From CAIKBL01 sp043734785 (GTDB lineage: Bacteria > Pseudomonadota > Gammaproteobacteria > Ga0077536), in contig JAYTEX010000137.1 of assembly GCA_043734785.1 (NCBI GenBank), forward strand, positions 1 through 38,725: DNA of 38,725 bases, given 5' to 3'. The notes beneath the pieces are model-generated. The model was not told the origin of the DNA, did not search any database, and saw only the letters and a list, made by a program, of their open reading frames with translations. The translations under genes and the position numbers were made by a program. Shown here one piece after another: positions 13,943 to 22,504 of the stretch; within the stretch, counting starts at the first letter, position 1, and the number at the start of each line of letters is the position of its first letter.

Positions 13943-14799
13943 TGCAGCTTAGCGCGCAGGATTGCGAAGTGATCGTGATCGACTGGATGAATCAAACGCA
14001 CGCTTTGATCGTGGCGACCGATGCGGATGCGATCACCGGCAATAACGCTCGGTAGCGCGTTGCCATCGCAAGTCACCCGCGACTGATCTTCATCTGGATG
14101 ATCACTCGCGATTTCGATTTCGACCAAGGACGTATTGGCCAGCACAATCGGGCGATTGGTCAGCGTATGCGGACACACCGGTACGAGCACGACCGCTGGC
14201 AAAGCCGGTGACAGAATCGGGCCGCCGCCAGACAGCGCATAGGCGGTGGAGCCGGTTGGCGTCGCGACTATCATTCCGTCGGCGCGTTGCGAGTGGACGA
14301 AGCAGCCGTCCACATAGGTGTGCAACGTAATCAGACGGGTCGTGTTCCAACGCTGGATGACGACGTCGTTCAGGGCGTGGCCAGTGGCGATCACCTGTCC
14401 GGAGCGCCGAATCTCGCACCTCAGCACAAAGCGATCTTCGGCGGCGTAGGCGCCGGCCAGAATGGCGGAGAGTCCAGTGGCGACCTGCGCCAGCGACAAG
14501 TCTGCCAGAAAGCCCAGGCGCCCAAGATTGATGCCGAGTAACGGGACATTGTGCGGGAAAGCCAATTGTGCGGCGCGCAACAGGGTGCCGTCACCGCCGA
14601 CGGCGATCACCAGATCTCGCCCGACGACGACGGCAGCGCCTGCGGCCCGCCGGATCCCCCGTGCGGTACAGATCGCGGGGCTCAAACCCTCCACCAGGTA
14701 GTCGCTGGCGTGCTGACGCAGTACTTCAAGGACTGCATCGACCGCCTGGAGCACGGTGGCGTCTTCCCCTTTGGTGACAATGCCAATGCGTTTAAACAC
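13921..14799 (-). CDS. nadK: NAD kinase
   Basis: A 292-residue NAD kinase that makes NADP from NAD and ATP. The key motifs are VAVGGDGTLLRAAQLAF (here IAVGGDGTLL, GGDGT nucleotide loop), LLGINLGRLGFLADLS, ALNDVVIQRWNTTRLI (the NE/D motif; Asp here instead of the commoner Glu), DGMIVATPTGSTAYALSGGG and PVCPHTLTNRPIV. I chose the GTG at 14799 because the protein then starts VFKRIGIVTKGED, the usual start, and has the normal length; a TTG at 14841 would add 14 residues without homology. The 3' end overlaps recN. Confidence 0.95.
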   Translation of the reverse strand: MFKRIGIVTKGEDATVLQAVDAVLEVLRQHASDYLVEGLSPAICTARGIRRAAGAAVVVGRDLVIAVGGDGTLLRAAQLAFPHNVPLLGINLGRLGFLADLSLAQVATGLSAILAGAYAAEDRFVLRCEIRRSGQVIATGHALNDVVIQRWNTTRLITLHTYVDGCFVHSQRADGMIVATPTGSTAYALSGGGPILSPALPAVVLVPVCPHTLTNRPIVLANTSLVEIEIASDHPDEDQSRVTCDGNALPSVIAGDRIRIGRHDQSVRLIHPVDHDHFAILRAKLQWGQGPC

Positions 14800-15136
14800 G
14801 TAAAAATCCGTTAGTGGCTCGGTTGCGAGGTTTGTCGCCAAAGGAGGGCCCCGTCGAGAGCAGTACTATCTTCTCGACTGAACCTGGGGTAGCGTTACCG
14901 ACCTGACGCCCCGGCGCAAGCCGCACGCAGCGCCGAGCCAACCATGCGGCGGCTACCGAGCGGCCTCCCCCTCCCTGCGCGACGGTCTGCAGGGGGTTCT
15001 CCCACTCTCTTGAATGCATGTATGAGAAAAGCACCGATTTTCTACCTGTTCGGGAATCCGCCGGAGACGTCGGTTTTACAACCACAATTTTGTAGTGCTA
15101 GATTCATCGCAACTTCCTCATTCCTTGTCAGGGCGC
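14800..15136. other. nadK-hrcA divergent intergenic region
   Basis: About 337 bp without a gene. GTCGAGA (14853-14859) and TCTCGAC (14872-14878) can form a small hairpin. CTTGAA at 15010-15015 followed by tgcatgtatgag resembles the -35 part of a heat-shock promoter, but no CCCCAT-type -10 follows at the right distance. No CIRCE element (TTAGCACTC-N9-GAGTGCTAA) was found, which is notable next to hrcA. Confidence 0.4.
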
Positions 15137-16192
15137 ATGGCTGAACAACCCTTCCACGGTATTGAACTCAACGAACGCGCGCAATATCTGTTCAAGACCT
15201 TGGTTGAACGGTATATCGCCGATGGTCTCCCGGTTGGGTCTCGCACCTTGGCGCGCGATACGCGGCTTGAACTGAGCCCGGCGACGATTCGCAACGTGAT
15301 GTCCGATCTCGAAGACGCCGGCCTGATTCGATCCCCGCACACTTCCGCTGGTCGAATTCCGACCGCGCGCGGCTACCGCTTGTTCGTCGATTGCATGCTG
15401 ACCTACCGGCCGCTGCCGGCGGCTGAGCTTCAATTGCTGGTCGCGGGCGTCCGGCACGAAACTGATGTGCGGCGATTGCTCGAGAAAACTTCCAGCCTAT
15501 TGTCAGATATCACCAAGTTTGCCGGACTGGTGATGTTGCCGAAGACTGAAAGCAAAGCCCTGCGCCAGGTCGAGTTTCTGTCCCTGAATGAGAACCGGGT
15601 GCTGGTCATTATCGTGATCAACGACCGCGAAGTGCAGAATCGCATCATCCGGACAGCGCGACGTTACTCGCCGGCCGAGCTTATCGAGGCCGCCAACTAC
15701 CTCAATTCTGCGTTCGCGGGGAAGGATATCCGCCAAGTTAAACGGGATTTGCTCGCGGATATGAACGCGACCCGCGATGAGATGAACCGCATGATGACGA
15801 CGGTCATTGATGTCGCGCAACAGGTGTTCATTGACGAGGATGAGGGCCAGGACTACGTGCTGGCCGGGCAAACTAATTTGATGGATATCAACGAATTGTC
15901 GGATCTTGACAAGCTGCGTAACCTGTTCGATGCTTTCAATCGCAAGCGCGATATTTTGCACCTCCTTGATCAGGCGCTGAGCGCGAGTGGCGTGCAGATA
16001 TTCATTGGCGAAGAAGCGGGTTACGAAGCCTTTGACGACTACAGCATCGTGACCTCGACCTATGGCGAAGACGGCGAAGTGCTGGGTGTGTTGGGAGTCA
16101 TTGGCCCGACTCGGATGCCTTATGAACGGGTGATTCCGATCGTGGGCATGACGGCCAAGATGCTGACTTCGGCCTTGAATTCCTCGCCGTAG
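15137..16192 (+). CDS. hrcA: HrcA heat-inducible transcription repressor
   Basis: A 351-residue HrcA. The N-terminal winged helix contains LNERAQYLFKTLVERYIADG, LPVGSRTLARDTRLELSPAT and IRNVMSDLEDAGLIRSPHTS AGRIPT; the middle GAF-like part has VEFLSLNENRVLVIIVINDR; the C-terminal part has IFIGEEAGYEAFDDYSIVTS and GVLGVIGPTRMPYERVIPIV. HrcA represses chaperone genes through CIRCE operators. The ATG at 15137 gives the usual start; an upstream GTG at 15095 adds 14 residues lacking homology. No CIRCE operator was seen in this window, and dnaK has a sigma-32-type promoter instead, so the HrcA regulon may lie elsewhere (groESL is not here). Confidence 0.95.
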   Translation: MAEQPFHGIELNERAQYLFKTLVERYIADGLPVGSRTLARDTRLELSPATIRNVMSDLEDAGLIRSPHTSAGRIPTARGYRLFVDCMLTYRPLPAAELQLLVAGVRHETDVRRLLEKTSSLLSDITKFAGLVMLPKTESKALRQVEFLSLNENRVLVIIVINDREVQNRIIRTARRYSPAELIEAANYLNSAFAGKDIRQVKRDLLADMNATRDEMNRMMTTVIDVAQQVFIDEDEGQDYVLAGQTNLMDINELSDLDKLRNLFDAFNRKRDILHLLDQALSASGVQIFIGEEAGYEAFDDYSIVTSTYGEDGEVLGVLGVIGPTRMPYERVIPIVGMTAKMLTSALNSSP

Positions 16193-16221
16193 GCCCCAAA
16201 ATCCACGACTCGCGGCCTCTG

Positions 16222-16259
16222 CGGGGTGAGATATCCCCGGCGGGCCCGCTATGTTTTTA
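16222..16259 (+). terminator. possible terminator or attenuator between hrcA and grpE
   Basis: CGGGG (16222-16226) pairs with CCCCG (16235-16239), then the palindrome GCGGGCCCGC is followed by TATGTTTTTATTT. The T run is interrupted. It would lower read-through from hrcA into grpE. Confidence 0.3.
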
Positions 16260-16291
16260 TTTGCAAAGTATTCAAACTTAGAAGGACCGTC

Positions 16292-16855
16292 GTGAACGAA
16301 CAAATCTATCCCACTGACGGGGAGAATCCTGATCGGCCGATCGACTCAGCCGGCGCTGCGACCACCACCGATCAAGAGCTGCTCCAGTTGCGCGAGGCTT
16401 TGGAGGCGATGCGTGATGAGGTCGAGCGCAGCCGTGATGACGTCCTGCGCGCGCGGGCCGAGGTCGACAATGCGCGCAAGCGGGCGCAACGGGATGTGGA
16501 AGGCGCCCACAAGTATGGAATCGAGCGTCTGGTCGAAGCCCTCGTGCCGGTTAAGGACAGCCTTGATCTGGGATTGGAGGCCGCCAGATCCACCAGCGAA
16601 ATCAAAAGTCTGATCGAAGGGATGGCCCTTACGCAGCAAATGTTCCAGGGCGCCTTCGACAAACTGGGCGTCACGACCGTTAACCCGCAAGGGATGCGTT
16701 TCGATCCGGCCCAACATCAGGCAATGATGATGGAAGCCACTACGCTGGTTGAACCTGGCACTGTGTTGCGGGTATTGCAGCAGGGGTACTGCCTGCATGA
16801 GCGTCTCATCCGTGCGGCCATGGTGATCGTCGCTAAAGCCCCGGAGGGGGCTTGA
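16292..16855 (+). CDS. grpE: GrpE nucleotide exchange factor
   Basis: A 187-residue GrpE, the ADP-release factor for DnaK. An acidic, low-complexity N-terminus is followed by a long helix (ELLQLREALEAMRDEVERSR, RAEVDNARKRAQRDVEGAHK) and the beta-wing head: TQQMFQGAFDKLGVTTVNPQ, FDPAQHQAMMMEATTLVEPG, VLRVLQQGYCLHERLIRAAM VIVAK. The GTG at 16292 is preceded by GAAGGA at ideal distance. The stop codon lies inside the -35 box of the dnaK promoter. Confidence 0.96.
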   Translation: MNEQIYPTDGENPDRPIDSAGAATTTDQELLQLREALEAMRDEVERSRDDVLRARAEVDNARKRAQRDVEGAHKYGIERLVEALVPVKDSLDLGLEAARSTSEIKSLIEGMALTQQMFQGAFDKLGVTTVNPQGMRFDPAQHQAMMMEATTLVEPGTVLRVLQQGYCLHERLIRAAMVIVAKAPEGA

Positions 16856-16878
16856 GAAACCGCACGTTGCCCCCATAT
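16851..16878 (+). promoter_or_regulatory. sigma-32 (heat-shock) promoter of dnaK
   Basis: CTTGAGA (16851-16857), a 13-base spacer, and CCCCATAT (16871-16878) match the RpoH consensus CTTGAAA-N13-CCCCATNT with one mismatch. The grpE stop TGA sits inside the -35 element. The start of dnaK is 72 bases downstream. Confidence 0.75.
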
Positions 16879-16949
16879 AGCAACCCATCATTCACGAATT
16901 TCGGCGGCGTTGAACGTCCGCCTGAAGCAGGTTTAAGAAAGGCTAAATC

Positions 16950-18872
16950 ATGGCAAGGATAATCGGAATCGATCTCGGCACGACCAACTCCTGCGTCGCG
17001 GTGCTGGAGGGCGGCAAGGCTAAGGTCATTGAAAACAGCGAAGGGACACGCACCACCCCGTCGATTGTGGCGTTTGGCAGCGATGATGAAGTCCTGGTCG
17101 GACAAGCAGCGAAACGGCAGGCGGTGACCAATCCGCAAAACACCTTGTTCGCCGTCAAGCGCCTGATCGGACGCAAGTTTAAAGACGATGTGGTGCAGCG
17201 CGATAAAGGGATGGTGCCCTACAAAATCGTCGCCGCAGACAACGGGGATGCCTGGGTAGAGGTTCGGGGCAAGAAGATAGCGCCGCCGGAAATTTCCGCG
17301 CGCGTGCTGATGAAAATGAAAAAAACTGCCGAAGACTACCTTGGTGAAGAGGTCAAGGAAGCGGTGATCACCGTGCCGGCGTATTTCAACGATTCGCAAC
17401 GTCAGGCGACTAAAGACGCGGGCCGCATCGCGGGGCTTGAAGTCAAACGCATCATCAATGAACCGACCGCGGCGGCGCTTGCCTTCGGGATGGATAAGCT
17501 GGAGGGCGATGCCAAAATTGCGGTCTACGATCTCGGCGGTGGCACCTTCGATATTTCGATCATCGAAATCGCCGTCGTCGATGGCGAACATCAATTCGAA
17601 GTGTTGTCGACCAACGGAGACACCTTCCTTGGGGGCGAGGACTTTGATCTCCGCCTGATTGAATATCTTGCGGCAGAATTCAAGAAGGAGCAGGGCATCG
17701 ATCTGCACAACGATCCGCTGGCGCTGCAGCGTCTGAAAGAGGCAGCGGAGAAGGCCAAGATAGAGCTTTCGTCGAGTCAGCAGACGGATGTCAATCTGCC
17801 CTATATCACGGCGGACGCGACCGGGCCGAAGCACCTCAATATGAAGATCACGCGCAGCAAACTGGAGTCGCTGGTCGAAGAACTCATCAAGCGCACCATC
17901 GAGCCCTGCCTCGTGGCATTGAAAGATTCGGGGCTCAAAGCCTCGGAGATCAACGACGTGATCCTGGTGGGTGGACAGTCGCGCATGCCCAAAGTCCAGG
18001 AAGCGGTGAAGAACATCTTTGGTCGCGAACCGCGCAAGGATGTGAATCCAGATGAAGCGGTGGCGGTGGGTGCCGCGATCCAGGCGGGCGTGCTGGGTGG
18101 CGACGTCAAGGATGTTTTGCTACTGGACGTCACCCCCTTGTCGCTCGGGATCGAAACCCTGGGTGGCGTGATGACCAAGCTTATCGAGAAGAATACAACC
18201 ATCCCGACCAAGGCGAATCAGGTCTTCTCGACCGCCGACGATCATCAGACTGCGGTGACCGTGCATGTGTTGCAGGGCGAGCGCGAAAAGGCGGTGGCCA
18301 ACAAGTCGCTCGGTCGCTTCGACCTGGCCGACATTCCGCCGTCGCCGCGTGGGGTGCCGCAAATCGAGGTGACTTTCGACATTGACGCCAACGGTATCCT
18401 GAATGTTTCGGCCAAAGACAAGGCGACCGGCAAACAACAATCGATCGTCATCAAGGCCTCAAGTGGTCTGTCGGACGACGAAATTCAACGCATGGTGCAA
18501 GATGCCGAGGCCCACGCCGAGGAGGATCGTAAATTCCATGAGTTGGTCAATGCGCGCAATCAGGCTGATGGTTTGTTGCACGCCACTAAAAAATCCTTGG
18601 ACGAAATGGGCGATAAGGTCGAAGCGCAGGAGCGCACGGACCTCGAAGCCGCCATGGAGGAAGTCCGTGCGGCGTTGAAAGCCGATGACAAGGACGAAAT
18701 TGACGCGAAAAGCCGACGGTTGGGTGAGCTATCGGGTAAACTCGCGCAACGCGTCTACCAGGCCGAACAAGCGGCGGCAGGCGCGAGTGGCACCAGCCAC
18801 GCTGAGCAGCCGGCTTCAGCCAACGAAGGCAATGTGGTCGATGCCGATTTCGAGGAAGTCAAAGACAAGTAA
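16950..18872 (+). CDS. dnaK: DnaK (Hsp70) chaperone
   Basis: A 640-residue DnaK. The ATPase domain (1-385) has IGIDLGTTNSCVAVLEGGKA, VITVPAYFNDSQRQATKDAG, IAVYDLGGGTFDISIIEI and VILVGGQSRMPKVQEAVKNI; the linker is VLLLDVTPLSLGIETLGGVM; the substrate domain and lid follow (DIDANGILNVSAKDKATGKQ), and the tail ends DADFEEVKDK. It folds proteins with DnaJ and GrpE, and in gammaproteobacteria also controls sigma-32 stability. AAGAAAGG precedes the ATG. Length and motifs are entirely normal. Confidence 0.99.
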   Translation: MARIIGIDLGTTNSCVAVLEGGKAKVIENSEGTRTTPSIVAFGSDDEVLVGQAAKRQAVTNPQNTLFAVKRLIGRKFKDDVVQRDKGMVPYKIVAADNGDAWVEVRGKKIAPPEISARVLMKMKKTAEDYLGEEVKEAVITVPAYFNDSQRQATKDAGRIAGLEVKRIINEPTAAALAFGMDKLEGDAKIAVYDLGGGTFDISIIEIAVVDGEHQFEVLSTNGDTFLGGEDFDLRLIEYLAAEFKKEQGIDLHNDPLALQRLKEAAEKAKIELSSSQQTDVNLPYITADATGPKHLNMKITRSKLESLVEELIKRTIEPCLVALKDSGLKASEINDVILVGGQSRMPKVQEAVKNIFGREPRKDVNPDEAVAVGAAIQAGVLGGDVKDVLLLDVTPLSLGIETLGGVMTKLIEKNTTIPTKANQVFSTADDHQTAVTVHVLQGEREKAVANKSLGRFDLADIPPSPRGVPQIEVTFDIDANGILNVSAKDKATGKQQSIVIKASSGLSDDEIQRMVQDAEAHAEEDRKFHELVNARNQADGLLHATKKSLDEMGDKVEAQERTDLEAAMEEVRAALKADDKDEIDAKSRRLGELSGKLAQRVYQAEQAAAGASGTSHAEQPASANEGNVVDADFEEVKDK

Positions 18873-18900
18873 CTGCGCAGAGACTTGGCGTAGCACCGAA

Positions 18901-18934
18901 CGGCCCGGGCGGATCATCGATTCGCCGCGGGCCG
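18901..18934 (+). terminator. hairpin between dnaK and dnaJ
   Basis: CGGCCCG (18901-18907) pairs with CGGGCCG (18928-18934), and GGCG with CGCC inside it around one bulged G; the sequence after it is atttgtatt. The T run is poor, so it may be a partial terminator or an RNA-stabilising hairpin that sets the dnaK:dnaJ ratio. Confidence 0.45.
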
Positions 18935-18963
18935 ATTTGTATTAACAATGGACAAAAACGCGG

Positions 18964-20085
18964 ATGGCTAAGCGAGATTACTACGAGGTTCTGGGTGTCA
19001 GTCGCCAGGTCGATGAGGCTGAACTCAAGAAAGCCTACCGGCGGCTGGCGATGAAATTCCACCCGGATCGAAATGCAGGCGATGCGACCGCCGAGGACTC
19101 GTTCAAGGAAGTGAAGGAGGCTTTCGAAATGCTGAGCGATCAGCGCAAGCGCGCGGCCTACGACCAATTTGGCCACGCGGGCGTTGATTCTTCCGTGGCT
19201 GCCGGAGCCGGTGCTGGATTCAGCGATATCTTCGATTCTGTATTCGGGGATATTTTCGGGGCCGGTGGACGCCAAGGTAATCGCGTTTATCGTGGCGCGG
19301 ATTTGCGTTATGACCTCGAACTCTCACTGGAAGATGCAGTGCGCGGCACTGAGGTCAAAATCCGCGTCCCGACGATAATCGTGTGCGAAAGTTGTGAGGG
19401 CTCGGGAAGCCGTTCGCGGGCTGCCCCAGAAACCTGTACCGCCTGTAATGGGGTGGGCCAAGTTCGCATGCAGCAGGGCTTTTTTTCCGTGCAACAGGCC
19501 TGCCCGAGTTGTCGTGGCAAAGGCAAAAGCGTGCGCGATCCCTGTGGCACCTGCGGTGGCACAGGCAAGGGCCGAGGCCACAAAACGATCGCTGTCAAGG
19601 TACCGGGAGGGGTCGACAACGGCGACCGCATTCGGCTCGGCGCCGAAGGGGAGGCAGGCCAGAACGGTGGCCCGTCAGGCGACCTGTATGTCAACGTTGT
19701 GGTGGGCGAACATGCGATTTTTACGCGCGAGGGCAACGACCTTTACTCCGAAGTCCCGATCGATTTTGTGACCGCCTCGCTCGGCGGCGAAATTGAAGTG
19801 CCGACCCTCGCCGGCAGAGTGGTCCTTAAGATCCCGTCCGAGACGCAGAGTGGCAAAATGTTTCGTCTGCGTGGCAAGGGCGTACGTTCGGTGCGCGGGG
19901 GGGCGGTCGGCGATTTAATCTGCCGCACGACGATCGAGACCCCAGTGAATCTCAATAAACAGCAGAAAGATCTGTTACGCGCCTTTAGCGACTCCCTGGG
20001 CAATACCTCAGAGCGACATAGCCCGCGCGCCAGTTCATGGCTCGATGGCGTCAAGAAATTCTTTGAAGACATGAAATTCACCTGA
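18964..20085 (+). CDS. dnaJ: DnaJ (Hsp40) co-chaperone
   Basis: A 373-residue class A J-protein. Residues 1-70 are the J domain with RRLAMKFHPDRNAGD (HPD motif). A Gly-rich part follows (AAGAGAGFSDIFDSVFGDIF). The zinc domain has four repeats: CESCEGSG, CTACNGVG, CPSCRGKG and CGTCGGTG. The C-terminal peptide-binding domains contain VPGGVDNGDRIRLGAEGEAG and GDLYVNVVVGEH. DnaJ delivers substrates to DnaK and stimulates its ATPase. The ATG is 91 bp after dnaK; dapB begins 11 bp downstream, so they are likely cotranscribed. Confidence 0.98.
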   Translation: MAKRDYYEVLGVSRQVDEAELKKAYRRLAMKFHPDRNAGDATAEDSFKEVKEAFEMLSDQRKRAAYDQFGHAGVDSSVAAGAGAGFSDIFDSVFGDIFGAGGRQGNRVYRGADLRYDLELSLEDAVRGTEVKIRVPTIIVCESCEGSGSRSRAAPETCTACNGVGQVRMQQGFFSVQQACPSCRGKGKSVRDPCGTCGGTGKGRGHKTIAVKVPGGVDNGDRIRLGAEGEAGQNGGPSGDLYVNVVVGEHAIFTREGNDLYSEVPIDFVTASLGGEIEVPTLAGRVVLKIPSETQSGKMFRLRGKGVRSVRGGAVGDLICRTTIETPVNLNKQQKDLLRAFSDSLGNTSERHSPRASSWLDGVKKFFEDMKFT

Positions 20086-20095
20086 GCGAGCTGGT

Positions 20096-20908
20096 GTGTC
20101 CGCCATTACCCAGATAGGCATCACCGGGGCCGCCGGGCGCATGGGCCGAACCCTAATCGAACTGGCGGTGCAGCACCCGCAGCTTAGGCTGAGTGCGGCG
20201 TTCGAGCGTGCGGAAGCGCCACACATCGGCCAGGACGCCGGTGTCCTGGCGGGCCTCGCGCCAATCGGAGTGCGGATAGCGCCAGGCGCAGATCTCGCTC
20301 AATTTGAATTTGATGTTTTAGTCGACTTCACTGCACCAAAGGCCACCCTCAACTACGTGGCGCAGTGTCGGGCGCTGGGTCGTCGCATGGTGATCGGCAC
20401 CACCGGCTTGGGCCTGGAGCGTGCGGCAATTGAGGCGGCGGCGTGCGATATCGCCATCGTGTGGGCACCCAACATGAGCATTGGCGTGAATCTTTGTTTC
20501 AAACTGCTCGAACTTGCTGCTCGGGTGCTGGGCGATGAAGTCGACGTGGAGATTATTGAGGCTCACCACCGGCACAAGGTCGATGCCCCCTCGGGCACCG
20601 CGTTGCGGATGGGGGAAATCGTGGCCAATACGCTAGGCCGCGACCTCAAGACCTGTGCGGTTTACGGGCGCGAAGGGCAGAACGGCGCACGCGAACGCAA
20701 GACCATTGGTTTTGCGACGATTCGGGCGGGTGAAATCGTTGGCGAACACACTGTGTTGTTCGCGGGCGCGGGCGAGCGGGTCGAAATTTCTCATCGGGCC
20801 GAGAACAGGGCGACCTTTGCCGGCGGCGCTTTGCGGGCCGCGCGATGGGTCGATCACCGCGAACCGGGGCTTTATGACATGCAGGACGTGCTCGGCCTAC
20901 GTGCCTGA
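20096..20908 (+). CDS. dapB: 4-hydroxy-tetrahydrodipicolinate reductase
   Basis: A 270-residue DapB, the NAD(P)H-dependent second step after the branch to diaminopimelate and lysine. The N-terminal nucleotide-binding loop is IGITGAAGRMGRTLIELA; VLVDFTAPKATLNYVAQC and GTTGL follow, and the active-site signature is EIIEAHHRHKVDAPSGTALR with the catalytic His and Lys. The C-terminal GEHTVLFAGAGERVEISHRA and late Arg-rich helix are typical. It starts from a GTG at 20096. In this genome region dapC, dapD and asd supply other steps of the same pathway. Confidence 0.97.
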   Translation: MSAITQIGITGAAGRMGRTLIELAVQHPQLRLSAAFERAEAPHIGQDAGVLAGLAPIGVRIAPGADLAQFEFDVLVDFTAPKATLNYVAQCRALGRRMVIGTTGLGLERAAIEAAACDIAIVWAPNMSIGVNLCFKLLELAARVLGDEVDVEIIEAHHRHKVDAPSGTALRMGEIVANTLGRDLKTCAVYGREGQNGARERKTIGFATIRAGEIVGEHTVLFAGAGERVEISHRAENRATFAGGALRAARWVDHREPGLYDMQDVLGLRA

Positions 20909-21060
20909 AGTTTTCCGCAGGATGCGGCCAGCCCCCATCCGTCCTTTTACGCTTGTTTCTCTTGTACAATTTTGAACCGGTAGCCGATCACCCAGCACTA
21001 AGCCTGCAGTGACGAATGCGCCGAGGCCCACAGCGGTGAAGATTGTCACGGAGATGCTGC

Positions 21061-21654
21061 ATGGAACAACCCTCGACTAAAACCCCGAATGCCATCGTCG
21101 CCCGCAGTGGTGACGAGGTGGATGTGATGGCCCTGTGCGCAATCGCTGCTGGTGATCGGGCGGCGTTCGATGAGATGTATCGTCGTTACTACCCACGTCT
21201 CATGGACTTTCTCGCGCGGGTGGTCAGTCACCGTGAACTCGCGGAAGAAATCGTGAATGACACGATGTACACGGTGTGGACGGCGGGTAATTCGTTTGCC
21301 GGACGGTCCAAAGTATCGACCTGGGTTTTTGGTATTGCCTACAAGAAGGCACTAAAGCGCCTGAGCCGTGACAAACGCCAGCGGGCCGAGTCGCTCGATG
21401 ACCACTACGAGCTGGCGGCGGATACCGATCCGGTTGGTGACGCCAATCTCGCGCAACTGAAGAGCGCGCTGGAGCGCGCCCTAGTTCGCCTATCCCCTGC
21501 CCACCGCAGCGTGGTGGAACTGACCTACCTTCTGGATTACTCCTACGACGAAATTGCCCGGATCGTGGGGTGTCCGGTCAACACGGTAAAAACAAGAATG
21601 TTCCATGCCCGCGCCCATTTGCGTCGCCTGCTTGGCGCGTTGGTCGGCAAGTAA
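21061..21654 (+). CDS. ECF-type RNA polymerase sigma factor
   Basis: A 197-residue sigma-70-family protein. Region 2 (about residues 30-100) has AFDEMYRRYYPRLMDFLARV, ELAEEIVNDTMYTVW and GRSKVSTWVFGIAYKKALKR; region 4 (about 135-190) has LERALVRLSPAHRSVVELTY, YSYDEIARIVGCPVNTVKTR and MFHARAHLRRLL. There are no regions 1.1 or 3, as expected for ECF factors. I chose the ATG at 21061 with GGAG at good distance rather than the upstream TTG at 21043. The anti-sigma gene begins 12 bp downstream and is surely cotranscribed. The promoter it recognises is unknown; I saw no duplicated promoter-like sequence near it. Confidence 0.93.
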   Translation: MEQPSTKTPNAIVARSGDEVDVMALCAIAAGDRAAFDEMYRRYYPRLMDFLARVVSHRELAEEIVNDTMYTVWTAGNSFAGRSKVSTWVFGIAYKKALKRLSRDKRQRAESLDDHYELAADTDPVGDANLAQLKSALERALVRLSPAHRSVVELTYLLDYSYDEIARIVGCPVNTVKTRMFHARAHLRRLLGALVGK

Positions 21655-21666
21655 ACCCGAGCCGTT

Positions 21667-22329
21667 ATGAGCCACGATAATCTTCTGCCCTTTGCGGCCG
21701 AACACCAGGCAGCCTGGGCGCTACTGCCCTGGTACTGCAATGGAACGCTCGCGACCAGTGAGACGGCGAGTATCGAACTGCACCTGCGCAATTGCCTGGT
21801 CTGCCGTCGCGAAATAACGATGTTGAAAGTGCTCGCCAAGTACACCGTTACGCCTAAGGCGGATGCAGAGTGTGAGGCGGCCTTAAGACGAATGTCGCTA
21901 CGTCTAGCACCGGGGTCGGCGCGCCCGCGTCACTTCCCGTGGGCAGCGGCGGCGATGCTCACGCTGAGCACCTCGCTGCTGGCATGGGCGTTGGACAATG
22001 CCGAAAACAGCACTGCGTGGTTGCGTAATGCGGGTTTCAGTGGGGTGGCAGAACAGCCGCTCGATGACCGCGCGGCCTTCTTGCGCCCGCAGGTCAATCT
22101 GGTGTTCTACGACGATATCACTGAACGGGAACTGCGCTCGTTGGTGCTGGCAGTGGGTGCTGAAGTGGTCGAAGGACCGACGCCGCAAGGTATGTATACC
22201 CTCGCATTCTCGCGTCAGATGAGCCCGGGTGAGATCATGGACGCGCTGCGCCAGTTGCGCTTTTCGCGCCGCGTGCTGTTCGCCGAACCGGCCATGACCA
22301 CCAAAGTGGGTGGCGCGCTCGACTGGTAA
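21667..22329 (+). CDS. zinc-binding transmembrane anti-sigma factor with C-terminal prodomain-like segment
   Basis: A 220-residue membrane protein. Residues ~12-55 form a ZAS/zf-HC2 anti-sigma domain: AAWALLPWYCNGTLATSETA followed by HLRNCLVCRREI, the H-x3-C-x2-C zinc motif. One membrane segment lies around residues 97-114 (FPWAAAAMLTLSTSLLAWAL). The periplasmic part contains NLVFYDDITERELRSLVLAV, GAEVVEGPTPQGMYTLAF and DALRQLRFSRRVLFAEPA, which resembles the I9/fervidolysin-like prodomain fold seen in similar anti-sigma factors and beside subtilases. No subtilase gene is next to it here. It should hold the upstream sigma factor inactive until a periplasmic signal arrives. Confidence 0.85.
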   Translation: MSHDNLLPFAAEHQAAWALLPWYCNGTLATSETASIELHLRNCLVCRREITMLKVLAKYTVTPKADAECEAALRRMSLRLAPGSARPRHFPWAAAAMLTLSTSLLAWALDNAENSTAWLRNAGFSGVAEQPLDDRAAFLRPQVNLVFYDDITERELRSLVLAVGAEVVEGPTPQGMYTLAFSRQMSPGEIMDALRQLRFSRRVLFAEPAMTTKVGGALDW

Positions 22330-22451
22330 ATGCGCGCCTCGCGGCGCTTTCCCACATCCGACAGGCTGCTGGATATACAAGTACAGTCGCGATTGCTAAG
22401 GTACCCCTGGTTGCGAAGGGCCGGCGAGAGCTCGCCCGCACCGGCAAGGGT

Positions 22452-22473
22452 CCGCGATGCGCAAGCGTCGCGG
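22452..22473 (+). other. GNRA-tetraloop hairpin ahead of the oxidoreductase gene
   Basis: CCGCGATGC, the loop GCAA, and GCGTCGCGG form a nine-pair stem (one T-G pair) 31 bases before the ATG at 22505. No T run follows, so it is not an ordinary terminator. Confidence 0.4.
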
Positions 22474-22504
22474 CGGGGAAAATGGATCGGGTACGGATCC
22501 ACCA

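Noticed and set aside
15008..15045. sigma-32 promoter for hrcA
   Set aside because: A CTTGAA hexamer is present but no CCCCAT-like -10 element follows at 12-15 bases.
15503..16303. 266-residue minus-strand ORF opposite hrcA
   Set aside because: It is an antisense shadow of hrcA with no domain resemblance.
16833..17834. 333-residue minus-strand ORF opposite dnaK
   Set aside because: Antisense shadow of a very conserved gene in GC-rich DNA.
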